Below, piece by piece: positions 44,756-56,900 of a stretch of DNA of 64,000 bases. Source of the DNA: Perkinsus olseni (lineage: Eukaryota > Perkinsozoa > Perkinsida). The stretch covers positions 24,422 through 88,421 of the forward strand of contig JABANN010000061.1 in assembly GCA_013115125.1 (NCBI GenBank), written 5' to 3'. Each line of letters begins with the position of its first letter. Positions within the stretch are counted from its first letter, which is position 1. Below the pieces are notes generated by a model. That model had not been told where the DNA came from, made no database searches, and saw only the letters and a list, made by a program, of their open reading frames with translations. The position numbers and the translations under genes are program-made.

Positions 44756-46774
44756 ATGGACACCACTTCAGCTCCACAAATTATCGAGCATATCAACGAG
44801 CCCCTCAACTTCACTCCTTTTGATGTGAGACCGACACTTCCGCAAACCGCTCAATCCGCGAATTCCCGCCAGACTCTCGTGACTCACACAGATTTCCTCG
44901 CCTTCTTGCGCCTGTCGTACAAGCTTCGAGCTAGGACAAGGCGTGAGATGTCCTAGCGTTAGGTTCGTTGGGTACCCCGGTCAGCCCGCTTCGCTGTGAT
45001 GGGCCAGTTCCCCAAAGCCACGGGAGCTGTTCGCATTTGCGAGATGGATCAAGGAAAACTCACTAAGTTGGTAGAGAAAGAATGGCCTGTTGGTAATGCC
45101 TCTCGCAAAAGAGGTTTCTTCTACCCGCGAAAATCACATGGCTGGTGGAATGCCATAAGGCTTGTCAAACAGACATCGATCCCTGTAGGGGTTAAGTGCG
45201 GAACGTTCGCGGCTTCCCCGTCGTACGAGAGCCGCCATCTGGCTATCGGCGACTACGGCGGACGGCTGACGCTCTTTGACGTGGATCGTATGGACAAACC
45301 CTTCTTCAGTGTCAAGGCACACGACTCCATAATCAACGCTATTGATGGTAATAAGACCACGCTGTCTGTCGAGGTCGTATGGGCCATCCAAGGCGTATCC
45401 AGCAATCACTCGCCGACTGCAAACTCGTAACTCATACTGGAATTCCCAGGGTAGCTCTGTAACGGTTTCAGGATGCAAAGGCCCTGGACCTGTGGAGGTT
45501 GTCACCGGGTCCAGAGATGGCAGCGTAAAGATCTGGGATCCCCGAACACAAGACCCTGTGGTCTGCCTAGAACCGGTGACCACAGTGATCGACCCGCGTG
45601 ATTAAGCGACCGGTCGTGGCAGGTACCGGAGGCCCGAGCGGCGAGTGCCGGAGTGTCGGTAGCAGACTGCTGGGCCGTGGCTTTCGGGAATGCGTATAAC
45701 GAGATCGAGCGAGTCGTCGCTGCCGGGTAACGATCGGTCATGGTCGCCGGTGCCACCAGTACGAACCAGGGTAGTTACGATAACGGAGATATCAAGCTTT
45801 TCGACCTTCGTACGATGCAGCTTCGATGGGACACCAATGTCAAGAACGGCGTCACACATGTCGCGTTTGATAGGAAGGACATCAAGATGAACAAGCTTGC
45901 CGTCAGCTGCCTCGAAGCTACCATGATCGTTTACGATATGCGTAGGGGAATCGCGTCAGGAAGGCGACTCTCAGTCAAACTGTTCGGCCTGAGCCTCCTT
46001 ATGAGTGTAAGGCGTGACGCATGTTTACCATGTATAGTAAGGAGTGTATTGAGTATCTTTCTATTTCCTCGTAGCCGCCCTCTGAGTGTAGCCCAATGAT
46101 GGCAGGTTGGTCGCGGTACCGAGGGTCGGTCGTTGAGGCCAGTAGAGATTAATGATTGTTGGTAGGGACATACAATCCGACCACTGGCTACAGTGGGTGT
46201 CTCGAGAAGGTCTTGACCAGAGGGGAAAACCAGAAAAATCAGCCACAAGGAGGCGCCGGTCAGCACTGGGAACTGGCTGCCGCCCTACAGCGAGCGAGCC
46301 GCTGCAGGGACGGTTTGGGGATGCCACTTCCTGCCGCAGAATCGTGACATCTGGTGCACCGCTGGGGGGTCGGGAGGCCTCTTCCTGTGAGTCTCACCGA
46401 CAGCAATACTAGGCCATAGGTTCTCACCGTTCAGGCACAAGTACAACTACCCGATGGAGCGGGAGACACGCGACAAAAACAACAATCCTGTTGGTGAGTG
46501 CTCTGGACAGGCCTGATCGACCACGCTCGGGTATAGGTGTTGCTGGCACCTGCGAGCTGTTGAATCAACGTGATGTATCGACGCAGCCAATCATCGCCTT
46601 CGATTGGCATCCTGACAAGGAGGGCTTGGCTGTTATGGGCAGCCTCGATCAGACCGTCAAGGTTGCTATTTGTAAGAACAGTGCACCACAGGACTCGTCT
46701 GTGTACAGGCGAATTTCTGAGTACTCAGCGTGTAGCTCATTTTTCATACAGGCACCAAGCTCAACTTGTACTGA
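44756..46774 (+). CDS. DNAAF10: DNAAF10/WDR92 (Monad), WD40 dynein-arm assembly factor, multi-exon
   Basis: WDR92 is an R2TP-associated WD40 protein needed for cytoplasmic preassembly of axonemal dynein arms, so this organism probably makes motile flagella. Exon 1 is 44756-44824 ([20 protein letters not shown]...FD; human has PQIIAHIQKGFNYTVFD). Exon 2 starts at 44963 ([20 protein letters not shown]; human KWVPCSAKFVTMGNFARGT). Further matches: [20 protein letters not shown] and [35 protein letters not shown] near 45500-45560; [15 protein letters not shown] with [10 protein letters not shown] near 45775-45855; [36 protein letters not shown] near 46325-46375; [34 protein letters not shown] with SLDQTV near 46585-46655. 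The last exon gives CTKLNLY with a TGA at 46772-46774 (human VTKLNKI). About eight exons. Not every seven-blade boundary was placed. Confidence 0.93.
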
Positions 46775-46902
46775 CCACCCTGGCGCCATAGATCTCGGTC
46801 GTCGTTTCTCATGCCCTGACTACCGACATCTGCTCTGTGTCTTCTATGACTGTCTTGTGTTGCTGAGTTACTAGCCACGATACTCGTACGGCGGATAGCG
46901 AG

Positions 46903-49900
46903 TTGTTCGCCCGATCAGTGGTCGTCGATCACTCAGTGAGAGTCGGTGCGGGACGCAACGTAAAACCCTGGCTGGCAGAATCTGGTCTTTCCAGTTCTAC
47001 GAGCACATCCTCGCGGACTTCTCCGAAGGGTGTGAACATGAGGATGAAGCTACTCGGAGCTCGCGAAGGATTGACTTATAAAGTGGTAAAAACCTCAGAG
47101 CACACCAAGATAGGGGAGGAGTGCCAAACGATGAACCCTGAGAGTACCCATTCATTGTTCCTCCCCGCGATGTCCCAGTCCGGCACGAGCGGGCACAGCG
47201 AGGGTTTGGAGGAAGCTGGGCAGCCAACAGAAGATGACAACTCCACGTGCGAATTGCTCCTCCCGCTTCGCTCGGCCATGTTCTTGAATCGCCCCAGGCC
47301 TCAGGTCTAGCAGGGAGAGCGCGCGCGATGGCGCCTTGAATCCAGGTGATCAGTGGCAATTTCCCACGTAGTGTTGACCGCTCCTTGCCCTGAACGTGGA
47401 ACCTTACGATCAGCTTCAAGCGGAGAGAACTGCACTGTTCGATCGCTTTGGGCTGCTGTCGGCGTTAACTGCCATTCGAATAGTGTGGTTGCAGATAAGG
47501 CGCAAGCACTAAACGACTCCGATGTACTGTTCTTGGAAAGTCGAGTGAGAACCCTCGAGAACGACGTAGGGTTTCGCTCACGACTCTCGAACTCAAGTCC
47601 TGAAAGCCAGGTAAAGGCTCTGAGCGCACAGTTGATAGATTCGCAAACTGAGCTGGCCGTCATCCGAGAGGCTCGTGACAAATATCGCGACATGTAAGGC
47701 CCCGCATATTTCCCGTTGTTGAAGAGGCGTTTGTTAAGGTATACACGGTTCGCGAAGAGGCACGAGGAGCTGATGGTTCGTCTGAATACAGCTGAGAGGG
47801 AGAGAGAGGCGTAGCTGGTCGTTTTCTGGGACTGTAGAATTCCGTCGCTATCCTCAGGGCTGCAAAGGATCGGGAGAGATTGCAAGTCTTCCTCAAAACT
47901 TGCTGTGAAGAGAACAATGAGGATGCCTATTCTCTGGGAGTTAAGCTCGCCAGGAGCCGGGAGACCTTGAAAGTGAGTATGGAGCTGCGAATACAAAAAT
48001 TTGACTCACGGACCGTGAGTCACAGTCCTCACCTCAAAGTCGTAGGCCATGCAAGGAAGCCTTGGCTATGCACGATCAGAGATCACTCGATTGGAGCAGA
48101 GCAATCAGGAGCTCACGGAGGAGGTAGATCGATCGTTCTTGCCTCACCAAACCCAGTCGCTCTCCAGGTGAAGAAGTACCGCGCAGCTTGTGAGCTATCC
48201 CGAACTGTACACGAGGTCGAACAGCGGACCCAGGAGGAAAACTTCAAAGAGGAAATGGGCCGCGCCCTCCTTGCGAAAGATCTACAGATCGACAGAGAAG
48301 TACCGGGCATCATTCAGGTGTACGCCAGCCTCAGCTTCACGCTTTTGGTGCCTAGATCCGCAGAGCTGATCGGGCCACCCAAGAAGCGAGCATATTGAAG
48401 GCTCATTTCTATAGCGGGGAGAGTGGTGTTCCAGACTACGGTAGGGAAAGCCTCCTGAATGCTTTTGGGTTCCTGCTACTCGTTTTCCACAGATCCGTCA
48501 CTAAGGCAGGCCCTGCGAGAGATGGAGGCCATCGATGCGGAGATAGACAAACTCGACCCAGCTTATGCGACATGGAAGAATAGGATCAAGTGCTCGAGGG
48601 CTCCGAATGGGTACGTGACGGCCGAGAATGCGTGCGCAGGTTCCACAGTGATTTCAAGCGCGGCAACGCTCTCGTGCAGGAGGAGGGAGAGAGAAGAGGG
48701 GTCAACACGCAAACTGCGAAGACGCCAAATGATGATGGTCGTCCAACGACAGACTAGGCTCCCGAACGTATGTGTGTTGCGTGATGGGACACTGTCATGG
48801 CAGTGACCAGAGTGAGGTCTAGGCCCCAGACAGACGTCGTTTGGCAGATATTAGGCAGGGATTGTCGTCAGCCTAGCGCTTAGTCTACGATGAAGGTCAT
48901 CCTCGCCCTCACCAGCTAGCCTTTTTCTTCCGCATGTCTGATTCTCCTGCACGGAGGTGGTCGTGGAGTACACCACGTCATCGTGCAGAGAGACCGAGGA
49001 GGCTTCCTTCCAGTGCACGTGAGAAATATCCGTTGGTTGCCTTCTTCAGTTGTATCTGTGGTTAGTGACCAGTGATAGGCTGAGCTCCAGAGTTCCATGT
49101 TGCCTTGTGCAGGAGGAAAGCCGCGGCATACAAATGACATCGAGGAATCCACGACACGGCGATGGCCACTAACGGACAGCGGAACTACAGCGGAATCGGT
49201 GAGAGACGTAGAGGGCAGCACGGTCGGGATACCCCAGAAGGCGACGACAGTCTCTTCGGATCGCGATCACGTTCCTCGCAGGGTTGCCTACTGAATGCAA
49301 GCACAAAGGCCGTATCAGAGCTGAGCTGTGGGAATGGTCAAATTGATGTTGATGTGAGAGTTAGAATGGAAGGCTCTGATTCATTCCAGTGCTGCCCGGT
49401 ATTTTCAGGTCCTGCGCTTGTTTAAGGAGAACCAGGAACTCAACGGCAAGGAGGGACTTGCACTGAACAAAGGGTCCATCGAGCCTTCGTTGGCCAGAGC
49501 ATCACGAGGCTGCGTTAGTCAATCGACCGAAGAAGCAAGCGCGGCCTCTACGACTAAAATACACCCCTCCTACGAGGGTAGTGAAGGCAACCTTGCCAGC
49601 TTCTACAGCTTCATTATTCACGAGGCTCACTAGGTACAGAGGGAGGTCGTGTTAGACGGACGCCTCTGCTGAACGTCCAACAGGCTCAATCGTGTGCAAG
49701 CCTGTCCACAAGGGAGGAGAATCTCTGCGAAATTCTCTGCTCGGAGATTGCCTTCCTCGAGCGGAAACTACAGCGCTCTGAAGAGTGAGTGCTCCTGCAT
49801 GAGCTCCTCAGAAGCCCTTCAAGGTACAACAAGTGGGGCGGCTCTTCCCCGGAAATGACGGCTGGAGACCTCTCCCCTATGAGCTTGGTTTCATCCAGAG

Positions 49901-51920
49901 GTAAAACTGACGCTCGGTTCAAAACGAACTGCTGACAACGTAGGTGCAGCGACCCCACCTTCATTTGGAGGTTGGAGCCTAGAGGAAGTTTCTCGGCGGT
50001 GTGACGCTCTCGAGGAGGAAATGCAGCAGATCAGGGCTCGGCTGGTGGTAGGTGACTATGAAGAGGCTCTCCGATGATGAACCGACTGTTGGTCAGTCTA
50101 CAGGGGAGTCGGTGGAGGCAGGAGGCACAGTAGACAAGGCTGTGGAGACTTCCACTTGCAGTGATGGTGGAATTGCTACCAGGATTGGGTGCGCCTCGCG
50201 TTGCGCTCATTATGATGGGATTCCGGCGAGTTATGGTACTCGAGTGTGGATCCGTCAGGCCTTTAGAGGAGCAGGTACGGTGTGCCCGTGACGAAGCCAG
50301 GAGATGGAAAGTAATCACCCCCGCAAAATCTCATTTGCTCAATTGACGAGTATTTTTCAGGACTCGTACCGTCGACTTGAGCAGGACCAGCGAGAACTGA
50401 TAGAGGCGTCACATGAGGATGAAAAGCACCTTCAAGAGCTGTCTGCTCAGGTGCAAGGATCAGGCTTCCCTTCCTGATGCCTCCCATAGAGTGTCACGCC
50501 TCTCACGGGACTGAAGCACGTGTCGCTGGCAGGTGTCCATGTTGCAAGATCAGCTGTCCCAAAGGATGCCGAAGGCTGCTGTGAAGCTCCCGTCAGTAGA
50601 GGGGAGGAAGTCGACCCGTCATCACCGCCGCTCCCCACTAGCTACTGCTCGGGCCACTTATGGCGCCGTGAAGCAGCTGCGATGACAAGGAGCTCAAATC
50701 CTCCTCATGGCAGTTACGCTCTTCATGTTCGCGTGAACGAAGTCATTTCCCCTGGTATTGCGTGTTGTGTCCCCAAGTAGCTCAGGATTACTAGCCCATC
50801 TTGGCAATAAACTTTCAACACCGCACAGCACCATAAGGAGCGTCAACTCACAGCCGAAGTTTCCGAGCGGTAACACGCAAGTTAGCGGACAACCCGCACG
50901 GCAAGACTCAGATTATTGAAGCGATGAATGAGTTACGTAAAAATCGAAACACATATTATGAATACGACGGTCCAGCCGCCGTGTTTACGGACGGCATCTG
51001 ACCGGTGGTCCTCGAAGTCGAGAGCCGGCTTTCTCCGAGTGATTCCGCACGTGTCCTGAAAACCATCGCGGAACGACAATGCAACGAAGCAGTGACAACG
51101 AGAGACTCGGACAGACTCACAGACGTGATAGCTTCCTGACATAAGAGACCTTCCTGCCCTATCTCGGCCAGAGCTGGGACTGACTTCGCCAGTATCGCGG
51201 CTGAGTTAACGCCACAAGCATTGAGAGCCCAACGGCAGGTTGGATGATCATTGCAGGCATCTGAACAGCGCGCACCGCTTACAAAGGGAATATCTCAACG
51301 CACGAACCCTCCTCGTAGAGCAGCTTGCACGTCCCGTGGTAATCCTGGGACATAATATGAAAGAAAGTGTTCCGATAGGAAGGGTCTCGAAGGGCGCGCC
51401 GCACCAGATTCGATGTACCTAACCTGTGATATGCTTGGGGAGCCAGAAACGATGAGCAGGGTACGAGAGAAGGCACACGAGCCCCAGGGGCCTCGCCATG
51501 CACAGCGGTCGTCCACATCGCAGGCCGCCTGCCCAGTATGCTCTGCGCAGACTTTGCAGGATTGATCGAAGTAGGACTGAGCGGCGTCAAGAGACCTCCA
51601 GTAGACATGTTGTTCTCATACTCTGGTTAGTTCATCGAGTGATGCTACGTCGGCATTGGTGTACAATTGACACACTCGCGAGTCCAGTAGAGCGCATCCG
51701 CCTTGAATGTCCTGAACGGCAGCTCTTGTTGTCGAGGTCGTGCGGTGAAGGGAAGCGTTGTAAGGAGATCAGACGAGCAGGTGAAACTGGGTTAGACAAC
51801 AGCAGGCTTACGTCCCAGTAACAAAATCGACTCGACCAGGAGCTCATCGCCGGCGTGGAAGAGGTGAGGAGGAGCAACCAACGCATTTTGAAACTGCGAG
51901 AGGTGCTATTGTTTTGGTGA
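46903..51920 (+). CDS. Long coiled-coil protein, many short exons, unrecognised
   Basis: Coding blocks with heptad-rich, Glu/Gln/Leu-rich helices occur throughout, separated by short introns. Examples: EPYDQLQAERTALFDRFGLL near 47402-47460; VLFLESRVRTLENDVGF then VKALSAQLIDSQTELAVIRE near 47520-47695; SEITRLEQSNQELTEE near 48078-48125; KKYRAACELSRTVHEVEQRT near 48172-48235; ALREMEAIDAEIDKLDPAYA near 48503-48565; LRLFKENQELNGK near 49415-49450; NLCEILCSEIAFLERKLQRS near 49722-49785; SRRCDALEEEMQQIRARL near 49993-50045; YRRLEQDQRELIEASHEDEK near 50367-50430; and LDQELIAGVEEVRRSNQRIL near 51832-51895, ending at TGA 51918-51920. This looks like a centrosomal, basal-body or Golgi coiled-coil protein, but no specific match was seen. 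The start is unknown and it could be two genes. Confidence 0.45.
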
Positions 51921-52873
51921 GCACTGATTTTGCTGAAGATGGTGAAGTTAATCACGCCTTCGATTCGACGGCGACGAGTTTCTTCCAAAGCACATTCGCT
52001 GTCGTCTGTTGAACCGGCTCTGTCAGGCTACGTGTAAGCCACTGCTTACACTGCAAGCCTGCTCAAGCCTTGCAGCAGGGAGACGAAAATGTTCACGTCG
52101 TTCACGCGGACTATGGGCGCCATAGTGAAACGATCATTGCTGCATGCTTCATTGGAAGCGAGGCAGGCGGACTTGTAACCCTGCTTGGCATGTTGAGAGG
52201 GAAGATTCACCCGTACTTAGCACTGCTAAGTTAGCAAGGCGGCTGCTAAGTTAGCAGCCGCCTTGCATCCGTTCCCAAGGTGTTCTCCATAATGAAGGAG
52301 CAGAATGGGTGAAAGGTTTGGTGCTCGAAGTTGTTGCATTGAGGATCTCATTCTGAGCCCCCCTCAAAGTATGGTACCGTCGCCAAGGAAGGCTTGTTGC
52401 TAGGATCGACTAAATGGGGTTCCCTCAGGCGGCTTCTAACTCAGACAGGCCACAAACCAATTCCGTGCCTTAGCAAGAAAACCGCGGGGGTTCGTCCAGT
52501 TACAACCATAAGTGCTTCAATGTGCTCCCAGAAACTGCGGTGTGGACCTCGAGCCCATCCGACTCGAAGCCCGAGTGTACGGAACTTAGAAGGCTAATTG
52601 TAATGTAAAGCTTATTATACCTCTCATCAATGTACAAGTTCAGTGCCAGGGTAATGAATTACGAACAGAAAAGTAACTGTGTCAAGCGGCCTTCTTGTCA
52701 CTCGGGCGATACTCTTCGCGCAGTGACCAGATACCCTGGCCTCTCTCGGATCGGTCAAAGAAACACATCTCCTGCAGGATGTGCCGAAAGAGCTTCCGGT
52801 GGGTTCTGAAGGCAGGAACAGTCTGCCGTCGGAAACGCTGACGCTCCCTTCCTACGCTGGGACATATCGATCC
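51921..52873 (+). other. Intergenic region with paired palindromes
   Basis: No supported exon. The notable content is the pair of nested palindromes at 52224-52266, listed separately. The rest, including an AT-rich stretch at 52600-52680, shows no RNA gene or long open frame that looks coding. Confidence 0.45.
52224..52266. repeat. Two copies of a 13-bp palindrome, the second nested in a 33-bp near-perfect palindrome
   Basis: TGCTAAGTTAGCA, a palindrome around a central G, occurs at 52224-52236 and again at 52244-52256. The second copy is the centre of a longer palindrome: left arm GCAAGGCGGCTGCTAA at 52234-52249, central G at 52250, right arm TTAGCAGCCGCCTTGC at 52251-52266. The 16-bp arms match perfectly. 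Confidence 0.92.
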
Positions 52874-53753
52874 ATGGCATCAAGCAGCTCGCTCGTGGAT
52901 GAAGTGAAGTACGGCCGGGAGGCGAGGTATCGGATGAGGTGATCCATGATACGAGATTCTATGGTCGACGAGACGGAAGACCTGACAATAGGGGGCTTCC
53001 ACAAAGGCGCGCGGATGGGCTCTCGATGGCTACTTTGCCGCTCCTGGGTTCACAGCTTCTGCGCGCTCCTCGGGCTCCTCCTCAGCGGTCACATCAGCCA
53101 GCAAGGACATACTCTGGGCCATGGCTCCTGCTTGACCCGTCTTACCCGTCCAAGTTGGCACCTGAGACCTCCACGGATAGCCCAGCGTGAGGTGCCAACC
53201 ACTCGGCTACTCACATGAGATGGGTAGTTGGAGACTTCATCTTGGCTCCTCCTGATAGCAGCAAGCGCTTGGTCTGCAATCCTCGTCGCTTGGGCTTCGT
53301 TAACCTAGCCCAAATAATGGCTGTCACTGACCAGTGCCACTTCACCGTAAACCTCTTACCTGTGACCGGTCTAGGTGGGGCTCTTCGATCTGGTCTTGGT
53401 CCCAAATGCAGCCAATGAGCTGCTGTGCTTCCAAGGAAGGCTCGTTGCCTAGCTATAAGCCTCGACGCAGATCACGATGGCCGGGCACTTCACCTTCGTT
53501 CGGTACCGTCTCCTCCGAGCTACCACCTTCCTCCGACGGTGAGGGTGTGGGAGATGGCGAACTCTTCAAGGAATGGGACTGCTCTCGCGTCAAGGCGTAC
53601 CTGCGTGATTCTCATCCGGATGGAGGCAAGACTGGTCCGGCTCACTTGTCTCTGATCCAGCCGCGATCTCGAGGAGTCCAGCCTGGTGGCTCAGGAGGGA
53701 CCCTGAATAACTCCTCCAACCCGCTCCAGTATTCAGCACCTGCAGCACCATGA
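52874..53753 (+). CDS. Probable small multi-exon gene, unrecognised
   Basis: A possible start is the ATG at 52874 (MASSSSLVDEVKYGREARYR). An Ala/Ser/Gly-rich block follows near 52994-53134 (TKARGWALDGYFAAPGFTAS). Then comes an ordered-looking block near 53224-53352 (VVGDFILAPPDSSKRLVCNP then GFVNLAQIMAVTDQCHFTVN). The last block runs from an in-frame ATG at 53406 (MQPMSCCASKEGSLPSYKP) through FKEWDCSRVKAYLRDSHPDG to a TGA at 53751-53753. The Met-Ser-Cys-Cys near that ATG would be an acylation-type N-terminus if the gene starts there, so this might be two genes. No family was recognised. Confidence 0.35.
53154..53199. repeat. Inverted repeat, 10-bp perfect arms, 26-nt loop
   Basis: GTTGGCACCT at 53154-53163 pairs perfectly with AGGTGCCAAC at 53190-53199. 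It lies where an intron of the small plus-strand gene is expected. Confidence 0.75.
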
Positions 53754-53989
53754 CTAGGACTCAGCGACGGAAGACAGCGCAGTATTCTGCTGGTCCTCCG
53801 GGATGCCACAGCACACCCCAACGAAGACGACTACTAACCTAGTCGGTGCTGGGTTATCATTTATCGCACTTCGATCACATACAAGTACTGCGAGCCAGCA
53901 ACGTTGTGCAAGCACTAAATTGATTCTCTATAACAACCGGTCCTCCGAAAGACATACGGTAGGTCGACCGACCACCCGACCTCTCGTTG

Positions 53990-56900
53990 TTACGCATAAG
54001 AACGGTGAGCAGGAGCATTGAACTCACGTCTTTGCCTCGGATCGGAGAGAATCTTCTGGGACAGATAGTGCTTGAATATCTGCTTCTTATACATGGACTC
54101 CTCTACAGTACCTACCAGGCAACAAGAACGGCCTCATGACAGAAGCCCGAGTACGTGCGTGAGAATTTATACACTAACGCCGGTACCGACTAGGTCAGAC
54201 TTTCACCGATGTGCTCAATCCCTTGAAAGCCTCATGCAGAGAGCGATGAAAAGTGACTATCAAAGGGTTCGCCAGGCTCCCAAGTATTGGCAGACGATGC
54301 CAGAGGAAAAGCGACCCCCTCCTGAACGTCGTAGATGCACGGCATTGCTACCCATCGCGATAAGCCTGTAGATAAGGACTTCGTTCTTCTGCCCGATCCT
54401 CCAGGCCCTCTCCCTGGCCTGTGCATCAGTCATGGGGTTCCAGTCAGGATCGAATATAACTATCCTGTCAGCTCCCGTCAGATTGAGCCCGACGCCTCCG
54501 ACACGCGTGCCTACGAGATCATCCTGCCGCAGCGGCGACGACTCCAAAGGACCTACTCAGCAACATAACCTGCGGCCCCTCATCTGAGTTGAAGTCATCC
54601 ACGATGTGAGGACGATCCTTCACCTACCGAAAAGCAAACATTAGCAAAGCGGAAGGGCCGGCAGTGGCACTGAGCTCACCGGAGTGGAGCCATCCATCCG
54701 CGAGCACGTCCATCCCAACTCGTCCACCTTCCGTTCGAGTATGTCAAGCATACCCAGTGTTTGGGAGAATATCAAAACACGATGGCCTTCAGGAATCCAC
54801 CGCCCCAGTATCTACAGGGCAGCTGATGCATTAATCGAGCAAGCAGTGAGAGCGTCGCCCTACCTTGAGAAGTACAGACAGTTTACCACTGCGTTGTTCG
54901 GAGCCGTAGCCACCATCCGCCTCCACGCCAGGATACAGCAGCATGTCCGGATGGTTACATATCCTTCGGAGTATTCCGAGATAGAAGAGCGACTCTGGAG
55001 GGAGGCTCGTCTTGCCACCTGAAAGCAGCCTCAGTCCTGGGTGAAGCCCCTAGTGCGGCGGTTGGACCCACGCTCATCCCGTCTGTGACCGTAGCGCCGC
55101 TGAATGGAGGAGCCTGTGGTACAGCGGACGTTGCTGAGGACTTCACAGTAGACCTCGAACTGCTCGGGGGCGAGATGGCAGAACAACACCTGCAAGGCCT
55201 TGCGAGTGGAAGTCGACGGAATGTCGTCCGGTACCTGTTCACTCTTCCGAGGCAAGGCGAGTATGTCCTGCACGTCTGCTTTGAGGCGCCTTATGATGAG
55301 GGGCATGGTGAGGTCTCTAACGACAACAGCACATCTGTAGGCCGCCGTTGTAGCCGTCGGGCTCGCGTTGGGGCGAGTACCTGTACCGGACGATGACAGC
55401 GTGCAGGCGATGATCTGCACCCACCTCTCTCGATAGGTGTTGCCAGCTCCTCCTCAAAGGTTGGGAGGGAGCCAAGGCGGCCAGGAGCCACGAAGTCGCA
55501 GATTGACCACAGCTCTCGAAGAGAGTTCTGGATGGGGGATCCGCTCAAGGCTATACGGTGAGGCTGACAAGGACAGGTTCTGTGAGGACGCGGGAGCTCC
55601 TCTTACTGTGTTCATTCTCTTCACCCGCTGAGTGATGCCGCTGTCGGGGTTCCTGATCTTCTGCGCTTCATCCAGCACGCAGATGCTCCAGACGTAGTCG
55701 AAGAGAATGTCCCCACAGTAACGACGATAGGCTTCGAAGGACACCACGAGGACTCCGCTGCACTCACCTGACGAGGGACCAATGACTGCCCTTCTCCGGG
55801 GCCCACGGGGGAGTGCAACTCACTCATCTCCTCAGCCGATTCCCTCTTCTCCTCTACTGTCGACCCTGTCGCCCATCCTGTTATGCGGAGGCCACAATCG
55901 ACTGACTCAGAGAATATAAAGCTACTGACCGGAGTAGGGGCTCACCTCCACCCCAGGACAGGATCTCCTGCTCCCACTGCTGCACGAGGGTTGCCGGGCA
56001 TATGATGAGTACACCACCAGGGCCGGTGTCACCACCGACTCCAGCGTGCGTACCTGCCAACGAGCAGATCTCAGCGTGGGGAGCTACAAGGGATGCACGA
56101 GAACTTACTCCGAGCCAGAGTGGACCTCAGGATACCCGATACGTGCAGACTGATAAGGAACGCTGTGGTTTGTATCTACTTGAGCGGAGTGAGCTGCCAC
56201 CGCTCCCGTTGTTGACGGCGCCAAAAACGCATTGCTCGTTGGCGTTCTAGTTGCGACAGGTGCATACTTCTCGTGATATGAAGGAATCCTTCGATCGAGC
56301 ACAGTGAGCCGGGAGCTTCCAAATGCACGGAGCCTTACCGTCTTGCCGAGTCCCATCTCGTCGGCCAGTAGGGCACCCGACCCCTCCCTCCATCGCTGCC
56401 ACAGGAACCGTACACCTTCCTTCTGGAAGGGGAACCTGCAGCCCATGCATACCGCAGTGGTCACAATGGCGGCCGTGCCGAGCTACAGTTTATCCCAGAT
56501 TGCGAAGGGGCACTCGAACTGGGGCCAATGGCGATCGGCAGGGCAGACCACAACCTGAGATGGGGACACCCGTAGTGGTGGTCCTGAGACCCAGCCGGGT
56601 TAGTCTACTCGCTTCTCGCCGCCGTCTTTAATTTCGACGATATCCTCGCCGCCGTGGAGTCCCAGTTGCAGCGTCCCCTTCCGTCGCCGCGACAGAGCCT
56701 TGCGACGCCGCTTGGATGGGGATAGTGAGCCGACGGAAGATTCCTTCTGAACAAAGAGGAGGTAATATAGGGCACAGATCCAGATCAGCTCACCACTCGC
56801 TTTCGGCTCACCCCACCCATCCCTGGGACTAAGGACCGGCCAGTGAGCAGCACTCGGGGCGGGGTCCCCGCCAACGACGATGACGTTGCCGACTGGCGAC

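Noticed and set aside
44500-44820. A full tRNA on the minus strand around the T arm at 44657-44673
   Set aside because: The 3' flank GACCGGA has no complementary 5' acceptor strand nearby, and no D or anticodon arm fits.
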